Assembly (NCBI GenBank): GCA_031835245.1
Contig: JAVKOQ010000048.1
Span: forward strand, 62,001 to 126,000
Source: Balamuthia mandrillaris
Lineage: Eukaryota > Discosea > Longamoebia > Balamuthiidae
Direction of reading: 5' to 3'
Length of the DNA stretch: 64,000 bases
Part shown: positions 39,840 through 50,849 of the stretch, one piece after another
How the letters are laid out: every line of letters begins with the position of its first letter
Numbering within the stretch: position 1 is the stretch's first letter
Made by a program: the position numbers and the translations under genes
Notes under the pieces: generated by a model
What the model was told of the DNA's origin: nothing
The model's database searches: none
What the model saw: only the letters and a program-made list of their open reading frames with translations

Positions 39840-39841
<2 letters not shown>

Positions 39842-39874
<33 letters not shown>
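39842..39874 (+). repeat. Intergenic (CT)n array
   Basis: Lies between the convergent kinase-phosphatase and Timeless genes, in the presumed 3' UTR of the former. Confidence 0.75.
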
Positions 39875-39877
<3 letters not shown>

Positions 39878-39922
39878 CATATCTGCTTCTTGTTGTTCTC
39901 TTCTCTGCTGCTTGTTTTTTTT

Positions 39923-42900
39923 TTACTCCATCATCATCGCCATCATCGAGCTCGCCGTGGCGGAGGACCGTCGTCGGCGGCTTCTCAACTCCCTCAGCTG
40001 CCCCCTCCTCTCATCCTTCTTTTCTTTCGTCAGCACGACAAGCCCTTTGTCCTGCAGGTCCTGCTGGATGGCGCGCAACCTCTCCACGAGCCGACGCAGC
40101 TTGGCCGCGCCCATCCGCTGGGCGGGAATGCCAAAGATATCGTTGCCGGTGGTGGGGTCCTCCCCGCAGGCCACAAAGCCCATCTCTTTCATGATGCGCG
40201 AGACCCAGCGGTTCTGCAGGATGACGTACTCGTCCACGTCTTGCACAAAGCTGCCTGGCTTGGCTCGAATGGCAAAGACTTTGTTCTTCTTGCTTTGAGA
40301 GGCGTTCTTTTGTTTTGTTGGTTTGGGGTGGAGGAGTGAGAGGGAGGCATTGACAACGGAAGGCGAAAAAGAAGAACAGCAAACCTGTTGGCGGAGACGA
40401 ATGCAGGCTTCTATTTTTTGGCAGAGGAAGGAGACAGCGGCGGGACCTTCCGGCTCTTCCAACAGTTTGTGAAGCTTGTGACGAAGCATGCTTCCTGCTT
40501 TCTCGCTTTCGCTCTCGCTCTCGTTCTCGCTTTGGCTTTGGCTGTCGCTCTGACCCGAAGCATCGTCGTCGTTTTCACTTTCAGACGCGCTCTTTTCCTC
40601 TGCTTCCTCCTCTTTTTCTTGTTCAGAGTCTGAGCCAGAGTCGGAGTATACTTCCACAGCCTTCTTTTGCAGTCTCTTCTTCTTCGTTTCTTTCGCTTTT
40701 TTCTTTGTCTGCTTCTTCTTTGCTTCATTCAATCTTTCCTCTTCTTCATCAATACGTCTTTGTGCTAAAGAAGCGCCCTTTTGCTTTTGGTTCTTCTTCG
40801 TTGTGCTGCTCGTTCTTTGCTTCTTCCTCATTTGTTTACGCTCCTTCCGTTGTTGTTCTTCATCGGAAGATCCAGACCCCGAATCGTTCTCTTCCTCGTC
40901 TTCATACGTCTCCCTTCTCCGTTTCTTTGTGGGAGGAGCAGAAGGTTCGACCTCTGTCGTCTTTCTCATGCCACTACTCTTCCTCAACTTTGTCAACCGT
41001 CGTTTCTTTTGGTTCGCTTTTTCTGCTTCTTCCTCGCTGCTGCTCAAGGATTCCATCAAACTTGCTGCATCTTCCTCTTCTTTGTAGGTCTCTCCTTTAT
41101 TCTCCTTTTCTTGCTTTTCTTCTTCCTTCGCTTCCTCTTCTTCCTCTTCTTCCTCTTCTTCCTCAACTTGGTCTTCCTCTTCTTGTTGTTTGTGTTCTCG
41201 TTCTTTCTGCTTCTCTTCAACATAATCTGCGTCGTCGCTATCCATTCTTTTGCCATCATCAACAACAAAGCCATCATCACCTTTGGACAAAGTAGATGAA
41301 GATGAAGCTAGCGAAGAAGAACCATCCCTCTGAAGTTGTTGCAAAGCTTGAGCTCCTTCCAGACTCAACAGCTCCACATCATAGCGATTCTTCGCAAAGA
41401 TCAGATGCAAATAAAGCTCCTTATCATTGCTGCACAGTTGAAAGAATGACTTGGCCACAAAGTTCGCAAACGAGAAAAGAGCTTTATGTGCTGCTCTCTC
41501 TCGAGTGGAACTTAGCGACTCCGTGTTGTTGAGAATGTCAGAGAAGAGGGCGAGCACCGAGAGCGAGTAGAAGAGAGCCCTGAAACGGTCTCCATAGTCC
41601 ACTGCCAATCGATGAAAGAGCTTGACGATGTGATGGTTGGTGGCTTTGCTGTTGAAGGTCTGCCATCCACGCAGCAGCAAACAATAGTTTTTGATGACTT
41701 TGGAGCTGCCCAACGATGCCACAATCCTCTCAAAGTCCAAACGCTCCTCCGTGAATCCACCTTCTTCTCCTTCCTCCATTTGCATTCTGTTCATCTTCTT
41801 CTTGCTTTGATGGCTCGCTTCGCCATACTCATCGTCTTCGTCAAAAGTGTTTATCTCGTCCATAGCAAAACCAACCCGATCGCCGCTCGTCGCTTTGGCT
41901 TTTCTTCTTACAAAGACGTTACCTCCGTATCTGGAAGCATAGTTCTCCGTCAATCGAAGACAAACATGGATCGCCTCCACCACTTCATTGAAGAAGGTGA
42001 GGCTTTGAAGTTTCGGGTTGAAGGTCTTGGCCAGTTTGACAAAGACATCGGTGAAGAGATCTTGAGCAAAGATGATTTTGCTTTGCAAGGTCTTGCTCCA
42101 AGTTACTGAACTCGGTTCCTCTTCCATCGCTGTCGTTGCTACCAACTGTTGGAAAAAAGGAATAAGAAAAGAGAAACGAGCCAAGAAGGGCAAAGAAGAG
42201 AGACAAACCAGTTCTTTCAAGGCAGAGACAGAAGTGGCAAGGGCGTCCCAATTCTTGTCCTCCAAAAACGTCGAGACTTGATTCGAAGTCCACACAAACG
42301 TTTCAAAGTCAAGGGTGTCGCTCACAGGACCCAACAAGAATGTTTGCTTTCTTCTTTGCTTCCCTTCGTCCTCTTCTCCGTCTTCCTTTTCTTTTTCCTT
42401 CTCCTCCTCTTCTTCGTCTTCCTCCTCTTCTTCCTCTTTCTTTACGAGAAACGCAGAGAAGGCGGAACTAGCTGCATTCTCTTGAGTTTTGTTGTAACGC
42501 AGAGCAAGGCGTTGGTAACCTACAAAGAAGCGAATGGCCCATAGGTAATGCAGCTTGTCACTTCTCATTACGTCCGGAGAGCCGCTATCCAGCTGCTCTC
42601 TTACACTGGTCATTAAACCTTTTCAAAACAAACACTCGATGTTAAAAAGAAAGAGAGGAGGGAGGAGCGAGAAGAGAGACAAGACACATACGATTGTAAC
42701 AGCCATTTTGAAGAACCTCATCCACAAACGTCTTCAACAAAAGCTTCGTCTCCAGACTGGTAGCTGAATGCAAGGCCGCGTCCTTTCGATACCTCTTCCG
42801 CTGCCTGCCCGGCGTTCTCTCCTCATCTCCTTCCTTTAGTCTCTTCATCAACGCTCCAACTCTGCTGTCCATCACTTCAGCTGCCGTTTTGTTGTATATC

Positions 42901-44301
42901 ATCTTTTGAACAACCACGTTTGGCTTCTCGTTGTTATTGGGTTCATTGTTGTTGGTGACGGTGTTGGTTTTCTTCTCAAAGTAAAAGGTGCCGCCGAAAC
43001 GAGAGTGACGTTGAGGGGGAAGAACAGAGCGAGAAGAGCGGGAGCGTTTCTCTTCTAGCAGAGCGGCGGAGAGGCGATTGGAGAGAACCAACTTACGAGC
43101 CTCGTCCAAGATGATCTCTCGAATGTCGCTTTCCTCGGATTCTTGCTCGCTTGACAGTTGCTGTTTAAGATAAAAGAAAACATGTTAAAAAGAAGAGAAG
43201 AAAGAGCAGGAAAGAAAGAGAAATACCGAAGACTCTTCTTTTTTAGCAAGAACGGAAGCGGAGAGAGCAAACTGTTTCCACAAAAGCTCAGGACTCTCCT
43301 TGCGCAACAGCAAATGCACAATCTCCAACAACAAAAAGTTCCACTTCTCATTCTCCTCGCTGTCGATCGACTGCATCAACATCATCAACATCTCTAAAAC
43401 GTTTTCCTGATGAGAGGAGAGAGAACAAGTGAGAACGATGGCACAGACAAAAAAATAAAGCAGTAAAGATACCTTTTGAAAGGCTTGAACGAGCTGATCG
43501 TGCATACGACTCAAATGGTCAGCAGCAGAGGCCTCTGAGACAGGCGCATCTTCCACCAACAACAAGTTCTTCAACAGGTGCAACGCCAGCTCGATCCTTC
43601 TCTCGTCGCTTCCCGTTCCCGTTCGATCCTCCAAGGGACGAAGGAGGAGCGTCATCAGCGCCTTCGTGCCTTGTTGAGCGATGAAGGCGGCCTTGGCCTC
43701 CTGCATGTAAGGAAGGTGCATCGTTTGCACCGAGAGGTTGTTGGGAGGGAGCGGCAGGGTGACCATGACCAAGAGCTTGAGCAATGCTTCCGCCCATCGA
43801 CTCCATTCTTCTTGCTTTTGCTCCTCTACTTCTTCTTGTTCTTCGTCCATTCCTTCTGTTGTTTCGAGAGCAGAGGAAGAAGCGATGAGAGAGCTAACGA
43901 CGTTCAGCAGAGGAAGAAGGTGTTCGCTGACGAGTTTCCATTTGCCTAGTTGGAGGGAGCACTCTCTTGTCTCGACCGATTCTCTCCTCAAGAATCGGAT
44001 TAGCTCTTTTAGATATTCTTATTATTTTGAAAGCAGAACTGATAAGCCAAACGAAATGCAAAGAAGAAAAAGAAGAAGGAGAAGAAGGAAAAAACAAGAG
44101 AAAAAACGAACCAATACAGTCTTCCGCCGAAATATATTTTCCTTCCTCACGATCAAAGTAACCTAATCCTTCGACGTAAGACAACAGCTCCGTCTGAATA
44201 TGCACGTCCAAGCTGAGATCCATTCCTCCCGCTTGTTGTTGCTGTTTCTGCATCTCGCTCCTACTGCCTCTCTGGCGCAAGTCCGCCACCGACTCGCTCA
44301 T
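39923..44301 (-). CDS. TIMELESS: Timeless / Tof1 / Swi1 replication fork protection protein
   Basis: Seven exons: 44112-44301, 43473-44005, 43227-43406, 42692-43160, 42209-42618, 40385-42145 and 39923-40306. They splice in phase to 1308 residues. The N-terminal TIMELESS domain is clear: HIQTELLSYVEGLGYFD, ELIRFLRRE, LGKWKLVSEHLLPLL, LLKLLVMVTLPL, and later HYLWAIRFFVGYQRL and the helical repeats EAIHVCLRLTENYA and LFHRLAVDYGDRFRALFYSLS. A long acidic/basic disordered region follows. The tail has YVILQNRWVSRIMKEMGFV, as in Timeless C-termini. The protein pairs with Tipin/Csm3 to stabilise replication forks and the checkpoint. An E2F-type site and a Myb-type palindrome lie 63-96 bp upstream of the ATG, consistent with S-phase expression. 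Confidence 0.86.
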
Positions 44302-44363
44302 CTTTTCTTATTTTCCTTACACTTTCAATTCCTAATTTTTTTTTGAAGTTTTGTCGTTATCAT

Positions 44364-44374
44364 GTAACGGTTAC
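44364..44374. promoter_or_regulatory. Myb-type palindrome GTAACGGTTAC
   Basis: Contains AACGG and its near-inverse AACCG, the Myb core, 63 bp upstream of the Timeless ATG and 10 bp from an E2F-type element. Confidence 0.45.
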
Positions 44375-44384
44375 TTTTATTTTT

Positions 44385-44396
44385 TTTGGCGGGAAA
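44385..44396 (+). promoter_or_regulatory. E2F-type element TTTGGCGGGAAA upstream of Timeless
   Basis: Exact match to the strong E2F/DP consensus, 84 bp upstream of the start of a replication gene. The identical 12-mer lies upstream of condensin D2. Confidence 0.6.
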
Positions 44397-44460
44397 GTTC
44401 AAGGCTGAACCCTCATACAACTTTGAGGAGCCATAAAAATGGACTTCACATCAGAGATGA

Positions 44461-44550
44461 CCTTTTTTTTCTTTTCTTTCTTTTTTTTCTTTTCTTTCTT
44501 TTTTTTCTTTTCTTTTCTTTTCTTTTCTTTTCTTGTCTTGTCTTGTCTTT
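44461..44550 (+). repeat. (TTTTCTTTC)n array downstream of RPB7
   Basis: Degenerate T/C tandem units between the RPB7 stop (44613) and the Timeless promoter. This is the 3' flank of a minus-strand gene, so here the transcribed sense strand is purine. Confidence 0.7.
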
Positions 44551-44612
44551 CTTTTTCTTTTTGCTGGTGGTGAGGGAGAGAGTAGGTGGTTTGTTGTTAT
44601 TGTGTGGTTTTT

Positions 44613-45691
44613 TTAGCTGATAGGACCCAAGAAATCCTCTTTGATAGAGCCGATAGAGAACTGTTGAAGGAGGCGAGAGTGAGCAAAAGGAAGGTAAAAA
44701 GAAAAGAAAAGAAAAGAAACGAGATAGGATGTACCAGTTCGGAGGCATCAACTCGCGTTCCAACTATCTTCAGACGAACTAAAACCAGCCAACAGAATAA
44801 TAAACATACATAAACTTAAGAAAGAGAAAGCCAGAAGAAGAAAAAAAGAGAAATAAAGAAAAACGGAGCACAGAAAAGAAAGAAATAGAACAGAATAGAG
44901 GGAAGAGAAAAGAGAATAGAAAAAAGAGTAAAAATACATGCCTTCATCATCTTTAGAAATTCGGATGGACTCATCGTCAGAAACAAAACATTCATCGTTG
45001 GCGTCAAAGTTCATGTCAGACGGGATCAAGTGCTTTGATACAAAAACTTGCAATGGTCCCACCTCTGCCATGAAGCCCATCTAGTTTTGTTTGAGTGCGT
45101 TACAGAAACAATAAATGGAATGAAGCAAGCAAATGTTAACAAAACAAACCGCAGAGAGAGAAAGAGAGAAGAGAAAAGAGAAAGACAGAAGAGCGAAAGC
45201 AGAGAAGCAGAGAGAGCGAGAAAGAAGAGTAGAGCGGAAGGAGTAAAGAAAGAGCGGAAGAGCAAAGAGCAAAAGAGAGAGAGAAAAGAGTACCTTGTTC
45301 ACTTGCGTAACAACAGCATCGACGACCTCTCCTTTGAAAGGCCGAAAGACGACAGCTTTGTAGGTGATGGGGAAGGTCACGAAGCCATTGCCGGACACCA
45401 CCTGGCCCTTCCCAATGGAGACGACGGCGGTGACCATGATGATGAAGCCGTAGCGGCCGGAGCAGCTGCCCTCCACCTCCGAGTGGAGCTTTTGGACGAG
45501 GGTGGAGTGGAGGTTCGGCCCAAAGTGGCGCGGGTGCAGCTGCAAGTTTCTTTGCAGTGTAATCTTTCGTATTTATATTGTTTTAAAATAGTAAAGAGAG
45601 ACATGAGATTCATGAGAGAGAGAGGGAGAGAGAGAGAGAGATGTGCATAGACGAATGAACAAAAAAAAAAAAAAGGTACATTGAAGAACAT
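44613..45691 (-). CDS. RPB7: RNA polymerase II subunit RPB7
   Basis: Five exons: 45680-45691, 45294-45563, 44942-45080, 44735-44778 and 44613-44660. They give 170 residues (family about 171). The first exon is only 12 nt (MFFN), joined to [18 protein letters not shown], which aligns to the family start MFYHISLE…LLHPRYFGPNL. The truncated RNP/tip domain continues with [36 protein letters not shown] and [10 protein letters not shown]. The S1/OB domain has [21 protein letters not shown] and [11 protein letters not shown]. The last exon is [15 protein letters not shown]. With RPB4 it forms the stalk that binds nascent RNA. The intron 44779-44941 has a GC donor (GAAG|GCATGT), needed to keep DDEVRLKIVG in frame. 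A (GA)n array lies in the first intron. Confidence 0.9.
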
Positions 45692-45941
45692 GGCGTATGT
45701 GTGTACGAGGAAAGCTGCGGTCACCCTTGTGTTCCTTCTTCCTCTCCTCTTCCTTTCTTTTTCGTTGCTGGCAAGTGTCCTCAACCCGAGGTCAATTTAT
45801 GCTCCAATCCTTCGGGGGTGCTCGTCACGTTGTGGTCATGAATTAATGCCGACCGTCGATAATAATTTAAAATAGTGAATTTTTTTGATAATCACGATAA
45901 AATTGATTTGAGCCAAAAAAGAAAGCAAAAAAAACACAACA

Positions 45942-46096
45942 ATGGGAGGAGGGGAGGAGGTTACCCTGAAGGAGGACTTCTTCATCAACCTTAGAGGCCA
46001 AAAGATCTTCACCAGAAGTTGGGTGCCGCAGCACGTCAAGTAGGGTTTATTCAGCTCTTTTTATGTTATTTTTTTTTCATTGCAGGATTCACTCAG

Positions 46097-46136
<40 letters not shown>

Positions 46137-47528
46137 CTTCTTGCGCAAAACCCATATAAAAAAAAAAAAGGGCTCTCGTTTTCGTGTTTCATGGCTTAGG
46201 TGAGCATTGTGGACGTGAGGCATACCATTTTCTCAGTGCCAAACTCAACCAGCTCAACTACGCTGTCTTTGCTTTGGATCATTACGGTTCGTTCTATTGT
46301 TCTTGTTGCTTCTTGCTTCTTCTTGTTGCTTCTTCCTTCTTTTGCCTCATCACCTTCTTCTTCTGCTGCTTACGGGTATTTTTCTCATCTTGTTTGTCTT
46401 TCTTCTCGTTGAAGGACATGGAAGGTCGGAAGGAGAGAGAGCGTACATTCCCAACTTTGAGCACTTCGCCATGGATGCTTGGCAGTACATTGACCGCGTG
46501 GCCACGCAGTTCCCCTCTAAGCTTCCTCGCTTCGTCTTTGGGTAAGACTCCTTTGTCGTCTCTCGTCTCTCGTCTCGTTATATTCTTATGCTTGCTTCTA
46601 CACTCAGACATTCGATGGGAGGAAGCATTGCTCTGGTGACCATCAAAAAGCGGCCGAGATTCTTCGCAGGAGTGGCGATGACCAGTCCGGCTGTTCAAAA
46701 GGGAGAAGATATCAGCTTCGCAACCATCCTTGCCGCTAGGTCTCATCTAGCACTCTCCTCTTCTTGCTGTTAAATGCTTTTGCTGATAATGTTGGTCACT
46801 CTTCTATCTCAGGTCAATCGCAAAGATTGCTCCGAGAACTCCTATCCAGGGGGTTGATCCCTCTCACGTCAGTCGTGACCCTGAAGTCGGTAAGTTCTGA
46901 ACTGTTCTTTGCTTCTCCCTCCTCTGTTCTTCCTTGCTTCTATTATTTCCGTTTGTTTTTGTTAAAAAAACTGCACGAATAGTAAACCGTGTCTTTTACC
47001 TTTTAATACAGTTAAAAAGTATGTGGAAGATCCGCTCGTCTTTCACGGCAAAATGGCTGCCAAAACTGGGCTGACTTTACTTCAGGTCTCTCTCTCCCTC
47101 TCCCTCGCCCTCTCCCCTCTTCTCTCTCCGTTAAACAAAAATTGACTGTCACTATTTCTAACAGACAGTAGAAGACATTGAAAAGAATGCAGCCTCATGG
47201 GTCCAGATTCCTATCCTCATTTGTCAAGCCGGCGAAGTTTGTTTTTATCTCTCTTATGTCGTTTTTCTTTCTTTTTTTTTTCTGAACGAAACGCTTAAAC
47301 AAAAAGGATAAGCTGGTGAATCCTTCTGGAGCGAAAAACCTGTATGATAAGATAAAGCACGAGAAGAAGGAGCTCAAATGGTACGAAGGGGTCTACCACG
47401 AGCTTCTTCATGAACCCGAACGCGAACAAGTCCTGAACGACATTGTCACTTGGATGGAAGACACTTACAAGGAGAAGATTCGCGCTCAAAGCAACGACAA
47501 CAATAAGAAAGCCAAAGCGAGGTTGTAA
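45942..47528 (+). CDS. Monoacylglycerol-lipase-like alpha/beta hydrolase
   Basis: Eight exons: 45942-46039, 46171-46286, 46415-46541, 46608-46739, 46813-46889, 47012-47085, 47165-47236 and 47307-47528. They give 305 residues, the size of MGLL (303). Motifs: RGQKIFTRSWVP, VFVFHGLGEHCGRE, FALDHYGHGRSEG, nucleophile GHSMGGSIAL (Ser ~116), AMTSPAV, ILICQAGEDKLVNPSGA (Asp) and YEGVYHELLHEPE (His). The triad Ser-Asp-His is complete. These serine hydrolases cleave monoacylglycerols, the last step of triglyceride breakdown. Its stop lies 14 bp from the stop of the convergent ABHD gene. A (CT)n array sits in intron 1. Confidence 0.9.
46099..46132 (+). repeat. Intronic (CT)n array
   Basis: In intron 46040-46170 of the monoacylglycerol-lipase-like gene, about 38 nt before the acceptor. 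Sense strand pyrimidine. Confidence 0.8.
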
Positions 47529-47542
47529 TTCTCGTATTAACA

Positions 47543-48380
47543 CTAAACTTTCTTCTCGTTCTTGTTTCCATTTTCATTCTCGTCCCATTTTCGTTCAATT
47601 TCTTCTTTGTGTTTTCGTTCTCTTTCCGCTTCCTCTTTGTCTACATCTTCTTCTTCGTCTTCATCTTCTTCATCTTCGTTTGGTTCTTCTTTTTCGTGCG
47701 TTTGATAAGAAGAGTGGATATCTTCCTCTTCTTTCTGGGGGTCCTCAGTGGGTTCATCGGAGGACATCACTCGCAAAAGTTCGTGGTTGAAAGCTTTGGG
47801 ATTATCGATGAAGACGTGGTGACCAGCCTTGGAGATCTGTAGGATGGATACTCTGTTTTGGAGTTTGGCTTTGAGCACAAAACTTGGTTGAATGCTCATT
47901 GCTGAATCCTTTTTTGTTTGACGTTAGCAAGAAGAACAGACAGAGGAGAGAGGAGAAAGGAAGAGGCAAGAGGAAAGGATAAATGGAGAACGTACTGTGC
48001 CATGAATAAAAGTGATAGGAATGGAGGGAGGCAAAAGATGAGCTCTGTCGACCAAAGGAAGTACAGCCCAGTTCAGAGGTACGAGCATCTTTCGAAATAG
48101 TCGTTCTCCGGTTGCTGGCGTTTGTGCATTGATGTGGTATATGTAAAGCAGGACTTGTGCTCTTAGGGAGTTTGTGTAGGAAGAATATTTCTTCTTTACG
48201 GGGGATGCTTTTTGTCCTTCGTTGGTTTGGCCTGCTTGTCCTTCTTCTTCTGAAGAAAATGTCAAACTTCCAAACATATCTTCTATAAATGACTTCACAA
48301 GTAGAGGACCTGCACTCCAAATGGTTTCTGTTAGAGAGGGAGAGGGAGAGAGAGAGAGAGAGAGGGAGAGAGAGCGAAGA

Positions 48381-48416
<36 letters not shown>

Positions 48417-49600
48417 GAAAACGAACCAAGAGGTCCTGCCGTTCGAAGTGGCGAAAAAGGAGACATATGTCTCACAACGGTCTTAGCAATCCGGTTCTTC
48501 TTATTGCCGAGTTTTGGAGGAGCATCATCAACATGCTCTTCCCTTTGCCCATCATCTCGTTGTTGTCGTTCTTCTTTAGTCAATGAATGTTCCTCTTTTC
48601 TCTTTTGAAGTTTCTTATTTCGTTTCTTTTGAAGCCTTCTTATCTTGACTCGCGTTTTAGGAGAGGAGGATACTCCCCATGGCTCCACAAGGACCAACCT
48701 CTTGATTGTTGGGGCACCATATTTCAAACAATAACAAAAGGCTATATAGCCTCCAAATGAATGTCCTGTAGGAGAGTAAGAAACAAGAATAGAGAAAGAA
48801 AAAGAGAAAGAGAAAGAGAAAGAGAAAGAGAAAGAGAAAGAGAAAGAGAAAGAGAAAGAGAAAGAGAAAGAGAAAGAGAAGAGAAGAGAAGAAGAGAAAG
48901 AGAAAGAGAAAGAGAAGAGAAAGAGAAAGAGAAAGAGAAAGAGAAACGACGAAAGAGAAAGAGAAACGACGAAAGAGAAAGAGAAAGAGAAAGAGAAAGA
49001 GAAAGAGAAAGAGAAAGAGAAAGAGAAACGACGAAAGAGAAAGAGAAACGACGAAAGAGAAAGCGAAAGAGAGAACATAAAAAAGAAATAGCCAACCAAC
49101 TAAAGTGAACTGTTGCAAGCCTGTGGCGATACGCCACTGCTCCAACGACTCCACAAAGATGTGCTCGGCCTCCGCTGCAGTGGTGGCCTTGAGGGGAGGA
49201 CGGCTGCTCCTGCCGAAGCCAAGCAGGTCAAGAGCGTAGACTTGGTGCCTCTGCCCCAAAGCCTCCAAGTTGCTGTTTGCATATTTTGAGAAAGAAGAAA
49301 AGAAGAGAGAAGAGAAGAAAGAAGAATAAAGAACGAAGAGAAGGAGAAAAGAAGAAAGAGAAGAAGAAGAAAGAGAAGAAGGAGAAAAAGAAGAAAAAGA
49401 AGAAAGAAGAAGGAAGAAAAAGGAGAAGAGAGAGGCAGATGGAGCGGAAACCTCAGCCATAAGGCAAGACCACCCCCAAAGCCATGCAACAAGACCAAAG
49501 GCGTTCCAGTGCCCAAGGTCACGGTATTGATGAAAACCCCTTCTTCTATCTCCACCACCCTGCTTTCAAATTGTGCCGTCAAACCTGTTGTTATTGTCAT
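47543..49600 (-). CDS. ABHD4/ABHD5-like alpha/beta hydrolase with charged insert and tail
   Basis: Exons 49452-49600, 49097-49272, 48427-48765, 47996-48327 and 47543-47908 give 453 residues. Motifs: LVLLHGFGGGLALW, YALDLLGFGRSSRP, the elbow VGHSFGGYIAF (Ser ~111), then IKRLVLVEPWG, typical of ABHD4/5 (LILVEPWGF), FIHGTDSAM and the HxxxxD acyltransferase-like motif HHVFIDNP. ABHD5 has lost the nucleophile (Asn), whereas here Ser is kept, so lysophospholipase or N-acyl-phospholipid hydrolase activity is plausible. After the strand with EPWG there is a ~55-residue Lys/Arg/Glu insert, and the C-terminus is an acidic-basic tail of ~70 residues. Two introns carry long GA arrays (CT on the sense strand). 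Confidence 0.83.
48337..48411 (+). repeat. Intronic (GA)n array
   Basis: In ABHD gene intron 48328-48426, filling nearly the whole intron. Pyrimidine on the sense strand. Confidence 0.8.
48795..49067 (+). repeat. Intronic (GAAAGA)n array
   Basis: Hexanucleotide-like AAAGAG tandem repeats with AACGACGAAAG interruptions occupy most of ABHD intron 48766-49096. Confidence 0.85.
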
Positions 49601-49949
49601 ATATTACATGTTCTTGTTATTCGTTTTTCCAATGCAAAGAAAGAAAGCCCAAAAGAAATAACGTACGTTGTAGCAGCGCATGCTCAGCGCGAAACAGGTG
49701 CTCCGCTGAAGACCGCCTCCAACGTGCTTTGGCAAGCATGCTCCCTCCGTGCCTCTCCTGCTTCTTCTTGTTGTCTTTTTCTTTTTTTTCTTTCGTTGCA
49801 TTACATTTGCTGAAATTTCCAATTAATTCATTACACGCGAATAGATCGGAAGATAAGAGATCAACCCTTCCCGGTGAGCCAAAGGGGCATTTGGACAAAA
49901 ATCTTGCCGAGAGATTGTTACCGCTTTTTTCCCTGTGGCTCTTCCAGTC

Positions 49950-50195
49950 CCTCACTTGCCTTCGACAGAGGACGACACCAACAACACCAGAGGGAAAGGC
50001 TTGGCTGGTGGGGCACATGGTCTGCACGGAGGACACCAAAAAAAATGGCTGACTATTTACAACCTGTTTCAGGAGGCTGCACAATTGGCATTCCCCAGCG
50101 ATTAGGCTCAAAGGAATGGGTGCACAACGTCGTCCGTCGTTTTTGAACCGTGAGATCGTCTGGAGAGGGCCACATAAGGAGGTAACCACCAACCC
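49950..50195 (+). repeat. Direct repeat, copy A
   Basis: Shares with copy B the blocks CCAGAGGGAAA, TGCACGGAGGA, AAAAATGGCTGAC, GAATGGGTGCACAACGTCGT and TTTTTTGAACCGTGAGATCGTCTGGAG, in order and with conserved spacing. Ends CACCAACC. Confidence 0.8.
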
Positions 50196-50381
50196 TCGTC
50201 TTCAACAAGGTCATAGCTATATCTCCATTAATCGCAAAACTAGACAAATAAACCTGGAGCTTTCTTTCCATGTCTTGTCATTTAAGTTTACATCCCCTCA
50301 TTATGTCTGGGCTTTCTTGGCTTCACTGTTTCCTCTGACTTTGCATAGACAAGCCGGACGTCCCGTGGGATGTTGGAGTTC

Positions 50382-50560
50382 CGTGACAGCCATGGAAGGA
50401 TATTAACACATAGAAAGTTGGAAGGTGGGGAGGCAGAAGTTGACGAAAGCGGTTGCCACTTTAGAGACTGCCCACAACAAAAAGCGTGCTTACAGCATGT
50501 GCCAGGAACACTGTTGGATCACAGGACCTGTCTAAACACCGTGCATAGACATATAGCATA
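50382..50560 (+). pseudogene. Decayed copy of the Cys/His zinc-protein gene
   Basis: Aligns by eye to the paralogue start at 52945-53110: GTGACTGCCATGGAAGGA, AAAGTTGGA.GGTGGGGAGG, CAGAAGTTG, GTTGCCACT, GTGTGCTTACAGCATGTGCCAGG. The copy has a TAA four codons after its ATG, loses the reading frame, and keeps only the region coding for the first zinc cluster. No Ser-rich or C-terminal zinc part follows. Confidence 0.7.
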
Positions 50561-50849
50561 AAAGGCTTGTATGGTCAACCGTCACCTTTTCTGCTTCAAC
50601 TTCTTGTTCTTGTTCTTGTTGCTTCTACTCACTTTCCATCTTTTTCATTTGCTCACCTCTTTCATGTACTTCTTCTTGGTTCTCAAAGTTACCAGTGACG
50701 GCCAATCCTTTTGAGTGGCAGAGATGAGCAGATGAACAAGAATGAGAATGAGAACAACGACAAGAACAAGATGAGTTGAGAACAAACTAGGTGCTGCGTA
50801 ACGGACCGGGCGACTTTTCCCGCTTTACAATTTTTTTTTTGTGGTTGTT

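Noticed and set aside
46184-46286. Intron beginning at GTGAGC (46200) in the lipase gene
   Set aside because: The frame reads through it with conserved residues (FHGLGEHCGREAYHFL), so it is exon.
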